Assembly (NCBI GenBank): GCA_021739635.1
Contig: JAIPBH010000011.1
Coordinates: 62,001-126,000, forward strand
Source: Flavobacteriaceae bacterium
Lineage (GTDB): Bacteria > Bacteroidota > Bacteroidia > Flavobacteriales > Flavobacteriaceae
Length of the DNA: 64,000 nucleotides
Direction of reading: 5' to 3'
Below are positions 1 through 9,252 of this stretch, one piece after another (the first letter of the stretch is position 1; each line of letters opens with the position of its first letter). The notes under the pieces are model-generated. The model was given only the letters and a program-made list of their open reading frames with translations. It was not told the origin of the DNA and made no database searches. The translations under genes and the position numbers were made by a program.

Positions 1-3000
1 GATTGTTAAACGACAACTTTCAGGAATTCCAGGAGTTGTTGAAGTAAACACTTGGGGCGGCCATTTAAAACAATATGAAGTAGCCCTAAACCCAGAACGG
101 TTAAGAGCTATGAACGTATCCATTTTTGAAGCTTTTGATGCTTTAGAAAAAAACAATAGCATTGCTGGTGGCGGTTATATTGAAAAAGGTAATGAAAGCT
201 ATTTTATACGTGGTGAAGGTTTAGTTACATCTTTAGAAGATATTGAAAATACTGTAGTTACCACAAGAGAAGGTGTACCCGTTTATATAAAAGACATTGC
301 AAAAGTTGGGTTTGGATATGCCAACCGTTTTGGAGCAATTACAGGAAATGGTGAAGGTGAAAAAGTACTTGGTCAGGTTATGATGTTAAAAGATGCCAAC
401 TCAAATGCGGTTATTAATGCCGTTAAAGACCGTGTAAAAGAAATTCAATCATCATTACCTCCTGGAATAAGTATTAATCCTTTTTTAGAACGAAGCGAAT
501 TGATTGCTAAAACAACTTTTACCATTGCAGAAAACTTAATTCTGGGATGTTTAATAGTCATATTTGTGGTGGTTTTACTTTTAGGAAACTTACGTTCTGG
601 CTTAGTAGTTGCATCAGTTATTCCGTTATGTTTACTTTTTGCCTTATCACTCATGTACATTTTTGGTGTAGATGCTAATCTTATGAGTTTAGGTGCTATT
701 GATTTTGGTATTATTATAGATGGCGCTGTTATTATTGTAGAATTTATAGCCTTTAAAATAACGAGTCAACGTGCTAAACTTTTATCGCTTCCTGAAAATG
801 AAAGACAAGGATTAATTGATAAAATCACCTATCAAGGAGCTACCAAAATGATGAAATCAGCAGTGTTTGGTCAGTTAATTATCATCATTGTTTTTATACC
901 AATCTTATCACTAGTGAATGTTGAAGGGAAAATGTTTAGACCCATGGCCTTGGTGTTTTGTTTTGCTCTTATTGGCGCCATGGTTTTATGTTTTACCTAT
1001 ATTCCGGTGATGGCTTCCTTATTTATAAAACCTTCAAACGTTGAAAAAAGGACTATTTCTTCTAGACTGATAGCTTTTCTTGAAGAAAAATACCAACCTA
1101 CCATTACATGGGCACTTCGTCAAAAAAAGTTAGTATTATCACTTTCAGTCGCTTTATTATTAGTAACTGCATTTCTATACTCAAGAATGGGAGGCGAATT
1201 TGTACCAACCTTAGATGAAGGTGATTTTGTGATTCAGCCTATCCTAAAAACTGGAACTTCTTTAACAAAAACCGTTGAAGCTACTACCAGAATGGAAAAC
1301 ATATTATTAAAATTTCCAGAAGTAGAACAAGTGGTAAGCAGAATTGGAGCTGCCGAAGTTCCTACCGATCCAATGTCTATGGAAGAAAGTGATGTCATCA
1401 TCAAATTAAAACCAAAAAGCGAATGGGTTTCTGCCGAAAGTAAAGATGAATTAGCCGATAAATTTAAAGAAGCGCTTTCTGAAATTCCTGGAATAGATTA
1501 TGAATTTACACAACCTATTGAAATGCGTTTCAACGAGCTTATCACTGGAGTTAGAGCCGATTTAGCCATCAAAATATTTGGTGAAGATTTAGATATTCTT
1601 TATAAAAAAGCTTTAGAAGTAGAAAAAGTCATTCAAAATGTAGAAGGCGCTGCAGATATTTCTGTTGAAAAAACAGCAGGATTACCACAAATGTCTGTTA
1701 AATACAACCGAAACAATATTGCTAAATACGGCTTAAACATTCAAGATTTAAATAAAATTATTACTATGGGATTTGCCGGAATGCCTGCTGGAACTGTGTT
1801 TGAAGGCGAAAAACAATTTGATTTAGTAGCTCGTTTTGATGAAAAACATAGAAAAGATATTCAAAATATAGAAACAGCTTCCGTTTTATTACCTAACGGA
1901 AACAATTTACCTTTAAGTGAATTTGCAGAAATAAGTTACACCAAAGGTCCTGCAAAAATTTCACGAGATAACACCAAACGGCGCATTGTTATTGGGGTAA
2001 ACGTTAGAAATCGTGACCTAGAATCTGTGGTTAAAGATGTTCAAAACATTATTGATAAAGAAGTAAAACTTCCAATAGGTTATACTGTAAGTTATGGTGG
2101 TCAATTTGAAAACTTAAGAACGGCTTCAGCGAGATTAAAAATAGCCGTACCAATAGCACTTGTTTTAATATTTGTGCTATTATATTTCGCTTTTGATTCT
2201 GTAAAAGAAGCTTTAATTATTTATAGTGCTATACCACTATCAGCCATTGGTGGTGTGCTTCTACTCTATTTTAGAGGTTTACCCTTTAGTATTTCTGCTG
2301 GTGTTGGTTTTATTGCTCTTTTTGGTATTGCCGTTTTAAATGGTATCGTTTTAATTGAAGAGTTTAAAGAACTTAAAGCACATGGAATTACCAACATTAA
2401 TAAACGCATTCTTATGGGAACAAATAACAGATTAAGACCTGTTTTACTTACAGCAGCAGCGGCAGCATTAGGCTTTTTACCTATGGCGATATCAACCTCA
2501 GCTGGAGCAGAAGTACAACGTCCATTAGCTACTGTAGTTGTTGGCGGGCTAATTAGCGCCACAGCCTTAACACTGGTAGTATTACCAGTTTTATATGCCA
2601 TGTTTGATAGAAAAGGACATTTGCCAAAAATAAAAAACAAAGCTTTACCTCTATTGGCTTTTTTATTATTACCTTTTTTTAGTATCTCTCAAACCAAAGA
2701 AATTACAGCAGACCAAGCTGTTGAAATTGCTTTAGAAAACAATAATATGTTAAAAGCTTCTGCTAATAAAGTAAACCAATCAAAGCAATTAATTGGAAGT
2801 GCTTATAATATTGATAAAACTCAGATTTATTATCATTATGATGAAAATAATATTGCAGAAAATGGAGAGCCTTTAAAGGTTTTGGGCATTAGTCAGACCT
2901 TACAATTTCCAACCATTTATGGAACACAAAGAAAGGCTGAAAAACAAAAAACAACATTATCCTTTCAAGAATATAACATTAATGAACGTTTACTAAAAAA

Positions 3001-3826
3001 GGAAGTTTACAAAGCCTATTACCAAGTAGTTTATACAAGTAATGTGGTAGAACAATACAAATATTTAGATAGCCTTTATAATCAATTTTCTAAAGCAGCA
3101 AAAAAACGCTATGACGTTGGAGAAACCAATTTACTTGAAAAACTAACTGCTGAAACAAAACAAAAAGAAATTTCTTTAATCTTATTACAAAGTGAAGAAA
3201 ATGTTACTAAAGCTTATACAACTTTACATGAATGGCTTCAATCTGATTCAACATATTTGGTTTCAAAACACCTATCGCCTTTATTAGGACTTAATAATTT
3301 GAATACCTCAGAACATCCTGGCTTGCTTTATTATGAAACTGCTAAACAATTGTCTCAAACCACACTTTCATTAGAACGACAACATCTTTTGCCTGATTTA
3401 AATTTTTCAGTTTTTCAAGGAACAAATCATGGTTTAAATGCTAAAAACTATTCAGGTTTTCAAGCAGGTGTATCTATTCCTTTATGGTTTGGTGCAAATA
3501 AATCAAAAATAAACGCTGCAAAAACCCAGACCATGATTATTGATAATGACTATGAAAATTATAAAATTCAGCTCGAAGCGAAATATAAAAATCTGCAATC
3601 AGACTTAAAAAAATACCAAGAAGCTGTTAATTATTATAACACAACTGGTCAAAACTTATCAAAACAACTAACTCTTAATGCTTCAAAGGCTTTCCAAAAT
3701 GGTGAAGTTGATTTTTTTCAATATGTGCAACTTTTAGAAAGTGCCACAAAAATTGAAATAAATTATTTACAAAACCTGTTTGATTATAATTCAACCATTT
3801 TAGAATTAAACTATTTAACCTATTAA
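1..3826 (+). CDS. CusA/CzcA-type heavy-metal RND efflux pump fused to a TolC-like domain (5' partial)
   Basis: Inner-membrane proton/metal antiporter expelling monovalent or divalent heavy metals from the periplasm. The frame is open to the left edge (from base 2), so the N-terminus is missing; the first visible residues read GIPGVVEVNTWGG, typical of the CusA porter domain. Transmembrane blocks lie near 530-760, 840-1030 and 2150-2600. The motif GAIDFGIIIDGAVIIVE near 690-740 is the TM4 signature of metal-type RND pumps. From about 2640 the protein changes: a hydrophobic segment ending SISQTKEITADQAVEIALENN opens a ~375-residue outer-membrane-factor-like (TolC/CusC) region with long helices. 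Such CusA-OMF fusions are known in Flavobacteriaceae. The stop is 2 bp before the adaptor gene. The exact metal cannot be read from the sequence. Confidence 0.9.
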   Translation, partial: IVKRQLSGIPGVVEVNTWGGHLKQYEVALNPERLRAMNVSIFEAFDALEKNNSIAGGGYIEKGNESYFIRGEGLVTSLEDIENTVVTTREGVPVYIKDIAKVGFGYANRFGAITGNGEGEKVLGQVMMLKDANSNAVINAVKDRVKEIQSSLPPGISINPFLERSELIAKTTFTIAENLILGCLIVIFVVVLLLGNLRSGLVVASVIPLCLLFALSLMYIFGVDANLMSLGAIDFGIIIDGAVIIVEFIAFKITSQRAKLLSLPENERQGLIDKITYQGATKMMKSAVFGQLIIIIVFIPILSLVNVEGKMFRPMALVFCFALIGAMVLCFTYIPVMASLFIKPSNVEKRTISSRLIAFLEEKYQPTITWALRQKKLVLSLSVALLLVTAFLYSRMGGEFVPTLDEGDFVIQPILKTGTSLTKTVEATTRMENILLKFPEVEQVVSRIGAAEVPTDPMSMEESDVIIKLKPKSEWVSAESKDELADKFKEALSEIPGIDYEFTQPIEMRFNELITGVRADLAIKIFGEDLDILYKKALEVEKVIQNVEGAADISVEKTAGLPQMSVKYNRNNIAKYGLNIQDLNKIITMGFAGMPAGTVFEGEKQFDLVARFDEKHRKDIQNIETASVLLPNGNNLPLSEFAEISYTKGPAKISRDNTKRRIVIGVNVRNRDLESVVKDVQNIIDKEVKLPIGYTVSYGGQFENLRTASARLKIAVPIALVLIFVLLYFAFDSVKEALIIYSAIPLSAIGGVLLLYFRGLPFSISAGVGFIALFGIAVLNGIVLIEEFKELKAHGITNINKRILMGTNNRLRPVLLTAAAAALGFLPMAISTSAGAEVQRPLATVVVGGLISATALTLVVLPVLYAMFDRKGHLPKIKNKALPLLAFLLLPFFSISQTKEITADQAVEIALENNNMLKASANKVNQSKQLIGSAYNIDKTQIYYHYDENNIAENGEPLKVLGISQTLQFPTIYGTQRKAEKQKTTLSFQEYNINERLLKKEVYKAYYQVVYTSNVVEQYKYLDSLYNQFSKAAKKRYDVGETNLLEKLTAETKQKEISLILLQSEENVTKAYTTLHEWLQSDSTYLVSKHLSPLLGLNNLNTSEHPGLLYYETAKQLSQTTLSLERQHLLPDLNFSVFQGTNHGLNAKNYSGFQAGVSIPLWFGANKSKINAAKTQTMIIDNDYENYKIQLEAKYKNLQSDLKKYQEAVNYYNTTGQNLSKQLTLNASKAFQNGEVDFFQYVQLLESATKIEINYLQNLFDYNSTILELNYLTY

Positions 3827-3828
3827 TC

Positions 3829-4992
3829 ATGATAACCATGTACAACAACATTAAAAATATTACAACCTTAAAAGCAATACTTATAATTGCTACAATAGGG
3901 ATTGTTTCTTGTAATTCAAAAACCAAAGAAGATGTTATTACTATTGAAACTTCTGAGCCTTCAGAAAATGATATAATAACCATAACAGATGCTCAATTTG
4001 TTTCGTCCAATATGCAACTAGGCAAAATAACAAAACAAGAATTTACAACATCTGTAAAAGCAAACGGTATGTTTGATGTTCCTCCAGAAAATAAAGCCTC
4101 TGTTAGCGCTTATTTTGCGGGTTATGTTAAGAATATTTCTTTATTACCCGGAGATGCTGTAAAAAAAGGACAAGTTTTATTTACCCTTGAAAACCCTGAA
4201 TACATTCAAATTCAACAAGATTTTTTAGAAGCAAAATCTAAATTGAGTTATTTAAAAGCTGATTATGAAAGACAAAAAACCTTAGTAGCCGAGAATGTAA
4301 CGTCACAAAAAAATTATTTAAAAGCCGAATCGGACTATAAGGTTACTTTGGCCCAATATCAATCGTTACAAAAAAAATTAAGCTTGATGAATATTAACTC
4401 AAATACTTTAACAGGCGAATCTATAAGCGCAATCATTAGTGTAACGTCGCCTATTTCGGGTATTGCAACGTCTATTGATGTTTCAAAAGGCATGTTTTTA
4501 AACCCTTCAGATATAGCATTGACTGTGACTAACACAGAACATTTGCATCTAGAATTAAAAATATTCGAAAATGATCTTCCTTTAATAAAAGAGGAACAGC
4601 CTATTAAAATACATCTTCAAAACAACTCAAGTAAAGTATATAACGGAAACGTTCATTTAATAAATAGAGCAATTAATCCAACCGAAAGAACCATAGATAT
4701 TCATGGTGATTTAGAAAATCCTGATGATGCAAAACTATTTGCTCCAGGCATGTATTTAGAAGCAGATATTATAACCTCAAGTGATGTTTTTGATGCGTTA
4801 CCAACTGAAGCAGTCATTAATATTGAAGATGCTAATTACGCCATATTAAAGCAAGACACAACCTCATTTAAAAAAGTACCTGTTCAAGTTGGAAAATCTT
4901 CAAACGGATTTATTCAAATTTTAAATGCTACAGATTTTAATGCAGATTCAGAATTTTTAACAAAAGGCGCTTTTAACTTAATTACGGAGTAA
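3829..4992 (+). CDS. Efflux RND periplasmic adaptor lipoprotein (CusB/HlyD family)
   Basis: Periplasmic adaptor that joins the upstream RND pump to the outer membrane. The N-terminus is a lipoprotein signal with lipobox GIVSC at about residues 25-29, so the mature protein should be membrane-anchored. It then shows the split lipoyl/barrel arrangement of the family (GYVKNISLLPGDAVKKGQVLFTLE, later ISVTSPISGIATSIDVSKG) flanking a helical hairpin (about residues 120-190). At 387 residues it matches metal-efflux adaptors. It follows the pump by 2 bp, so the two are one operon. An in-frame ATG three codons downstream (3838) is an alternative start. The strong hairpin at 5017-5052 follows the stop. 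Confidence 0.88.
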   Translation: MITMYNNIKNITTLKAILIIATIGIVSCNSKTKEDVITIETSEPSENDIITITDAQFVSSNMQLGKITKQEFTTSVKANGMFDVPPENKASVSAYFAGYVKNISLLPGDAVKKGQVLFTLENPEYIQIQQDFLEAKSKLSYLKADYERQKTLVAENVTSQKNYLKAESDYKVTLAQYQSLQKKLSLMNINSNTLTGESISAIISVTSPISGIATSIDVSKGMFLNPSDIALTVTNTEHLHLELKIFENDLPLIKEEQPIKIHLQNNSSKVYNGNVHLINRAINPTERTIDIHGDLENPDDAKLFAPGMYLEADIITSSDVFDALPTEAVINIEDANYAILKQDTTSFKKVPVQVGKSSNGFIQILNATDFNADSEFLTKGAFNLITE

Positions 4993-5016
4993 AGAACCTA
5001 ATTTAATCATTTCAAA

Positions 5017-5052
5017 AAAAAAATCCAACCACATGTGTAGTTGGATTTTTTT
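5017..5052. terminator. Bidirectional hairpin terminator; probable original tRNA-Pro terminator
   Basis: A 13-bp perfect stem (5017-5029 with 5040-5052) encloses a 10-nt loop and carries A and T runs on both sides, so it can terminate in both directions. On the plus strand it ends the efflux operon. On the minus strand it lies directly against the tRNA-Pro 3' remnant at 5053-5069, where a tRNA terminator would sit before island insertion. Confidence 0.8.
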
Positions 5053-5069
5053 GTCGGGGTGGCAGGATT
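5053..5069 (+). repeat. Left attachment site: 17-bp duplicate of tRNA-Pro 3' end
   Basis: GTCGGGGTGGCAGGATT here is identical to 49027-49043, and both copies have the same orientation. On the minus strand it is the T-arm 3' side, the acceptor 3' strand, the discriminator and one further base of tRNA-Pro. Homology stops at 5052 and 5070. This is the expected scar of site-specific integration into a tRNA 3' end. Confidence 0.8.
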
Positions 5070-5507
5070 AACTACTCTTTCATATAACACTGTTAAACAA
5101 ACGATTAGGTCGTTTATTCTAATTATGCACACCTATTTATACACTAAAGTCAAAAAGAACTATTTAAAAACAAAATTTGCTTGTCTTTGTTATCATAAAG
5201 ATACAAATTATATAAATAATTATTAACTACTACCAAAGTTTATTATAAGTAATGATGTTATGTTTTAATTCCCATTTGAATTCCATGTTTAACGATCATG
5301 AAATTGTATTTTAAGGCACAAAAATATGGTCTGCAATAGTATCCTAAAAAACTTCTTTTTCTAATATACTTCCTGTTGAAAGTTTTTACTTAACTTCATC
5401 TAAATGAGAAAGCAATACATAGACCTCTTTTAGGAATATAAGTCTGTGGTAATTGGGTGAAAGTGAACCATAAATGTAATAAATAGATTAGGACAACCAA
5501 TAGATCA
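5070..5507. other. Gene-free left end of island
   Basis: This 438-bp AT-rich stretch has no convincing coding sequence; short open frames here lack similarity to anything I recognise and one overlaps the attachment site. It holds an 11-bp motif, AACACTGTTAA, at 5086-5096 that recurs inverted near the right attachment site (48992-49002). Otherwise I see nothing in it. Confidence 0.5.
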
Positions 5508-6698
5508 TTAAGTTAAAACTTTTAAATCTTTTCCTACTTTTATAAATGCACTAATTGCTTTATCTATATGATGAATTTCATGAGCAGCAGATAACTGCAC
5601 TCTAATTCTTGCTTTACCCTGTGGTACAACTGGGTAGAAAAAACCTACAATATAAATACCCTCGTCTAATAAAAGTTTGGCAAAATTTTGAGCAACTTTT
5701 GCGTCGTACAATATTATTGGAACAATTGGATGGATCCCTTGAACAATATCAAACCCGGCAGAAGTCATTTTAGAACGGAAGTACTTTGTGTTCTCTTCCA
5801 ATTTATCTCTTAAGTTTGTAGATTTAGAAACAATATCCAATACTTTTAAAGTAGCACCAACAATTGCAGGTGCTAAAGTATTTGAGAATAAATATGGACG
5901 AGAGTGTTGTCTTAAAATATCAACTATTTCTTTTCTTGCAGCAGTAAACCCTCCTGAAGCACCTCCTAAAGCTTTTCCATAAGTTCCTGTGATAATATCT
6001 ACACGTCCTATAACATTATTGTACTCATGAGAACCTCTACCTGTTTTTCCTAAAAACCCAGTTGAATGACACTCATCAATCATTACTAAAGCTTCATATT
6101 TATCAGCTAAATCACAAATTTTATCCAATTGAGCTATTGTACCATCCATTGAGAAAGAACCATCAGTTACAATTAATCTACGTCGAGAAGAACTTGCCGC
6201 TTTTAACTTTTCCTCTAAGTCTTCCATATTATTGTGTTTATACCTAAACCTACTTGCCTTACACAAACGAATACCATCTATAATTGAAGCATGATTCAAA
6301 GCATCAGAAATAACAGCATCTTCAGCAGTTAATAAAGGCTCAAAAAGACCTCCGTTTGCGTCAAAAGCAGCAGCGTATAAAATACAATCTTCTGTTCCTA
6401 AAAATTCAGCTGTTTTTCTTTCCAGTTCTTTATGAATATCTTGTGTTCCACAAATAAATCGAACTGAAGATAAACCAAAACCATGAGTACGAATTGCTTC
6501 AATACCAGCTTCCATAACCTCTGGGTGAGACGCTAAACCTAAATAGTTATTTGCGCAAAAATTTAAAACCTCTGGCTGTTCGTTCGTATCAATTTCTGCA
6601 CCTTGCTTAGAAGTAATAACACGTTCGTTTTTATAAAGCCCTCCTTCTTTAATAGTGGCAATTTGCTCAATTAATTCTTCTTTAATTTTTCCGTACAT
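5508..6698 (-). CDS. kbl: Glycine C-acetyltransferase (2-amino-3-ketobutyrate CoA ligase)
   Basis: PLP enzyme that cleaves 2-amino-3-ketobutyrate with CoA to glycine and acetyl-CoA, the second step of threonine degradation. It is 396 residues, the normal family length. Fold-type I alpha-oxoamine synthase features are visible: NFCANNYLGLASHP near the N-terminus, MIDECHSTGFLG in the middle, and TYGKALGGASGG around residue 240 holding the PLP-binding lysine. It lies 3 bp downstream of the threonine dehydrogenase gene on the same strand, so the two steps form an operon. The divergent Lrp-type gene is the likely regulator. Confidence 0.93.
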   Translation of the reverse strand: MYGKIKEELIEQIATIKEGGLYKNERVITSKQGAEIDTNEQPEVLNFCANNYLGLASHPEVMEAGIEAIRTHGFGLSSVRFICGTQDIHKELERKTAEFLGTEDCILYAAAFDANGGLFEPLLTAEDAVISDALNHASIIDGIRLCKASRFRYKHNNMEDLEEKLKAASSSRRRLIVTDGSFSMDGTIAQLDKICDLADKYEALVMIDECHSTGFLGKTGRGSHEYNNVIGRVDIITGTYGKALGGASGGFTAARKEIVDILRQHSRPYLFSNTLAPAIVGATLKVLDIVSKSTNLRDKLEENTKYFRSKMTSAGFDIVQGIHPIVPIILYDAKVAQNFAKLLLDEGIYIVGFFYPVVPQGKARIRVQLSAAHEIHHIDKAISAFIKVGKDLKVLT

Positions 6699-6701
6699 AA
6701 G

Positions 6702-7661
6702 TTAAATATTTAGATTTTCGTATGTGTATTTTTCTTTTAGGTTTCTAATCATATCTTCAGTCATGGCTTGTATATCGTATTTAGGCTTCCAATTCCAATC
6801 TGTTACAGCTTCTTTATCATCTATCGACTTTGGCCAAGAATCTGCAATACCTTGTCTGTAATCAGAATTATAACTTATTTGAAACTCCGGATAGATTTTC
6901 CGAATAGATGCTACTAATTCTTCTGGAGAGAAACTCATACTAGCTAAATTATAAGATGTCCTAATTACTATACTTTCTATGGGCGCCTCCATTATTTCAA
7001 TTGTAGCTCTAATAGCATCATCCATATAAATCATTGGTAAAGTAGTTGTAGGATTCAAAAAGCATTCAAAATGCTCCTTTTTAATAGCCTTATGAAAAAT
7101 ATCAACAGCATAATCTGTTGTGCCTCCTCCAGGTAAAGATTGATAACCTATAACTCCAGGATATCTTAAAGAGCGCACATCTAGACCATATTTCTTGTAA
7201 TAGTAATTGGCCCAATTTTCACCAGCAGCCTTACTAACACCATAAACAGTTGCAGGTGCTAAAAAATAATCTTGTGGGGTATTAATTTTTGGTGCATTTT
7301 CACCATATACTGCGATGGAACTTGGATAAAAAACTTTATTGATATTATGAAGTCTTGAAACTTCTAAAACATTAAAAAATGTTTTCATATTTATATCCCA
7401 CGTATTTAGTGGATTCTTTTCTCCATTAGCAGATAAAATTGCTGCCATGTGATAGATTTGAGTAATAGAATACTTTAAAACAATATCTTCTAAACCTTTA
7501 TAATCGGTAGCGTCTAAAATTTCAAAGTGCCCTGAAAATGTGGAATCAAGATGAATATCTGTTGCTATTACATTATCAATTCCAAAATTTTCTTGTAATT
7601 TCAATGTTAAAACAGATCCTAATTGACCTCCAGCTCCTGTTATTAATATTCTTTCCTGCAT
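6702..7661 (-). CDS. L-threonine 3-dehydrogenase, SDR type (NAD-dependent epimerase family)
   Basis: Extended short-chain dehydrogenase of 319 residues. The NAD-binding glycine motif GAGGQLG is at residues 8-14, and the catalytic YGVSK (Tyr-x-x-x-Lys) follows an active-site serine in FYPSSIAVYG. Family members of this kind, unlike zinc-dependent Tdh, oxidise threonine to 2-amino-3-ketobutyrate, which suits the kbl gene 3 bp downstream. The protein should be cytoplasmic; no signal peptide is seen. The threonine assignment rests on the kbl pairing as well as sequence, because the SDR family also contains sugar-nucleotide epimerases. Confidence 0.85.
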   Translation of the reverse strand: MQERILITGAGGQLGSVLTLKLQENFGIDNVIATDIHLDSTFSGHFEILDATDYKGLEDIVLKYSITQIYHMAAILSANGEKNPLNTWDINMKTFFNVLEVSRLHNINKVFYPSSIAVYGENAPKINTPQDYFLAPATVYGVSKAAGENWANYYYKKYGLDVRSLRYPGVIGYQSLPGGGTTDYAVDIFHKAIKKEHFECFLNPTTTLPMIYMDDAIRATIEIMEAPIESIVIRTSYNLASMSFSPEELVASIRKIYPEFQISYNSDYRQGIADSWPKSIDDKEAVTDWNWKPKYDIQAMTEDMIRNLKEKYTYENLNI

Positions 7662-7744
7662 TATAAAATACCTAAATTATACAAGGACAAAATTATTGAT
7701 TAAGAAACGATATTGATTAAATAATCTTTAAAACAAAAAAATAT

Positions 7745-7830
7745 AAGTATTTTTATCTTTTATTTATCAATTACAAAGAATAAAACACTTTAAAACAATA
7801 ATTTCAATTTCACAAAAAGTATTTTTATCT
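7745..7830. promoter_or_regulatory. Paired 14-bp repeats in the divergent kbl-operon/Lrp promoter region
   Basis: AAGTATTTTTATCT occurs perfectly at 7745-7758 and again at 7817-7830, 72 bp apart, in the 172-bp gap between the dehydrogenase and the Lrp-type gene. The second copy ends 3 bp before the Lrp start codon. Direct repeats in a divergent promoter fit operators for the adjacent Lrp/AsnC protein; that function is inferred. Confidence 0.4.
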
Positions 7831-7833
7831 GTC

Positions 7834-8295
7834 ATGGAAAAACTAGACGACATAGATTTAAGAATTTTAAGAATTTTGCAAAAAAATTCTAAAAAAACAA
7901 CAAAAGAAATTGCAGATTCTCTACATCTTACAGCTTCGCCTGTATATGAACGTATTAGGCGGTTAGAAAATAAAGGGTATATTAAAAAGTATGCTGCTAT
8001 TTTAGACAAAAAACTTATTAATAGGCCAATAACAGCGATATGTATGGTTTCTCTACGCTACCACAATGAAGGCTTTATTGATACATTTGATAGACAAATT
8101 AAGGCTTTAAAGGAAGTACAAGAATGTTATCACATGGCTGGAAAAGTTGACTTTTTTTTAAAAATAAATCTACAAAGCCTTGATGAATATCATGAGTTTG
8201 TACGATTAAAATTATCTAAAATTGAAAATATTGGAGTTTTAGAAAGCTATTTTGTTTTAAAAGAAATATTTTATACGAATGAATATCATATATAA
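7834..8295 (+). CDS. Lrp/AsnC family transcriptional regulator
   Basis: Feast/famine regulator of 153 residues, the standard length. The N-terminal winged helix (about residues 5-60) reads DLRILRILQKNSKKTTKEIA...PVYERIRRLENKGYIKKY, typical of AsnC HTH domains. The remainder is the RAM/AsnC ligand-binding domain (VQECYHMAGKVDFFLKI, with the family's G-x-x-D core). It is divergent from the threonine-degradation pair across 172 bp, so control of that pair by threonine, glycine or another amino acid is likely but inferred. Confidence 0.92.
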   Translation: MEKLDDIDLRILRILQKNSKKTTKEIADSLHLTASPVYERIRRLENKGYIKKYAAILDKKLINRPITAICMVSLRYHNEGFIDTFDRQIKALKEVQECYHMAGKVDFFLKINLQSLDEYHEFVRLKLSKIENIGVLESYFVLKEIFYTNEYHI

Positions 8296-8296
8296 G

Positions 8297-9238
8297 TTAT
8301 AATTCATCCAATTCAATCAAAACAAGATTATGATCTGATGTCATTTTTTCAATGTCGTTTTCAACATAAGAATCCCAAATTACAGCATTGCTTTTCACCT
8401 TGTTTTTCCAATGATTAGTTACAAAAATGTAATCAATCCTTTCAAATATATCGGCTCTAGGTTTTGGATATAAATACCAATGATTAAAAGTTTGATGATA
8501 ATTGAGTTTATTTAAAGGTAATTTAGATTCAGCCAAATTGTATGAGTCTTCTAATAAATTAGAATCATTTAATACTTTATACGCGTCTGAATGCTGATTT
8601 AAATTTAAATCGCCCATAAACATGGCAGGTAAGTCCCCTGCTATTTCTTTAATTTTTTTAAGAACTAATTTAGCACTATTGATTCTAGTGTTTTCATTAG
8701 CGTAGTAAAAATGCGTATTAAAAATAAAAAATTCAGCATTTGCAGCTTTATCTTTAAACTTACCCCATGTACAAACTTTTGCTTTACCGCCCCAAGCTGC
8801 TGTATACAAACTGTCTGGAGGCAATATAGGCGCTCCTGGTGAAAGCCAAAATTGACCATGACTCTCTAGACTAAACTTTTCTGATTTATAAAAAATATCA
8901 TGATGATGATTGGATTTACTATTAGGTTTATTATCATCACTAACTCCAAACCTTTTATATTCTGGCAAACTTGAAGCCATATCATTTATTTGATTATAAA
9001 AAGGTTCTTGTACTCCAAAAATATCTAAATCGTATTTTTTAATTAAATCTGTAACATGACTACTACGTTCTTTCCATGAACGGCCAGATTCATCATCTGT
9101 TTTATTATCATACCTAACATTGTAAGTGCCAATTTTATAGACACCCTCGTTTTTACAACTTAAAAAAATCATAAAAAAACAGATAGCATATAGTTGAAGA
9201 TCTATTTTATTTGCTATAAAAACTTTATATACTGCCAT
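8297..9238 (-). CDS. Endonuclease/exonuclease/phosphatase (EEP) family lipoprotein
   Basis: Metal-dependent phosphoesterase of 313 residues. The N-terminus has a hydrophobic segment ending in a lipobox-like IFLSC, so export and anchoring are likely. All EEP landmarks are visible: TYNVRYDN, VQEP, NTHFYY, MGDLNLN, ERIDYIF and the terminal TSDHNLV. The family includes nucleases, sphingomyelinases and sugar or inositol phosphatases, so the substrate is open. It is the last gene of the long leftward operon, 14 bp after the PhoD-like gene. A secreted phosphoesterase here points to phosphate groups on the glycan or its aglycone. Its stop lies against that of the convergent Lrp gene (1-bp gap). Confidence 0.83.
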   Translation of the reverse strand: MAVYKVFIANKIDLQLYAICFFMIFLSCKNEGVYKIGTYNVRYDNKTDDESGRSWKERSSHVTDLIKKYDLDIFGVQEPFYNQINDMASSLPEYKRFGVSDDNKPNSKSNHHHDIFYKSEKFSLESHGQFWLSPGAPILPPDSLYTAAWGGKAKVCTWGKFKDKAANAEFFIFNTHFYYANENTRINSAKLVLKKIKEIAGDLPAMFMGDLNLNQHSDAYKVLNDSNLLEDSYNLAESKLPLNKLNYHQTFNHWYLYPKPRADIFERIDYIFVTNHWKNKVKSNAVIWDSYVENDIEKMTSDHNLVLIELDEL

Positions 9239-9252
9239 TTAAACAAGTCTTA

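Noticed and set aside
2266-2640. 124-codon antisense frame inside the efflux pump
   Set aside because: It is the mirror of a strongly conserved RND membrane region and has no independent features.
5053-5069. A second tRNA-Pro gene
   Set aside because: Only the 3' 17 bases match; anticodon and D arms are absent, so it is an attachment-site remnant.
5041-5226. 61-codon open frame at the left island end
   Set aside because: It starts in the terminator stem, runs through the tRNA fragment and has no recognisable protein character.
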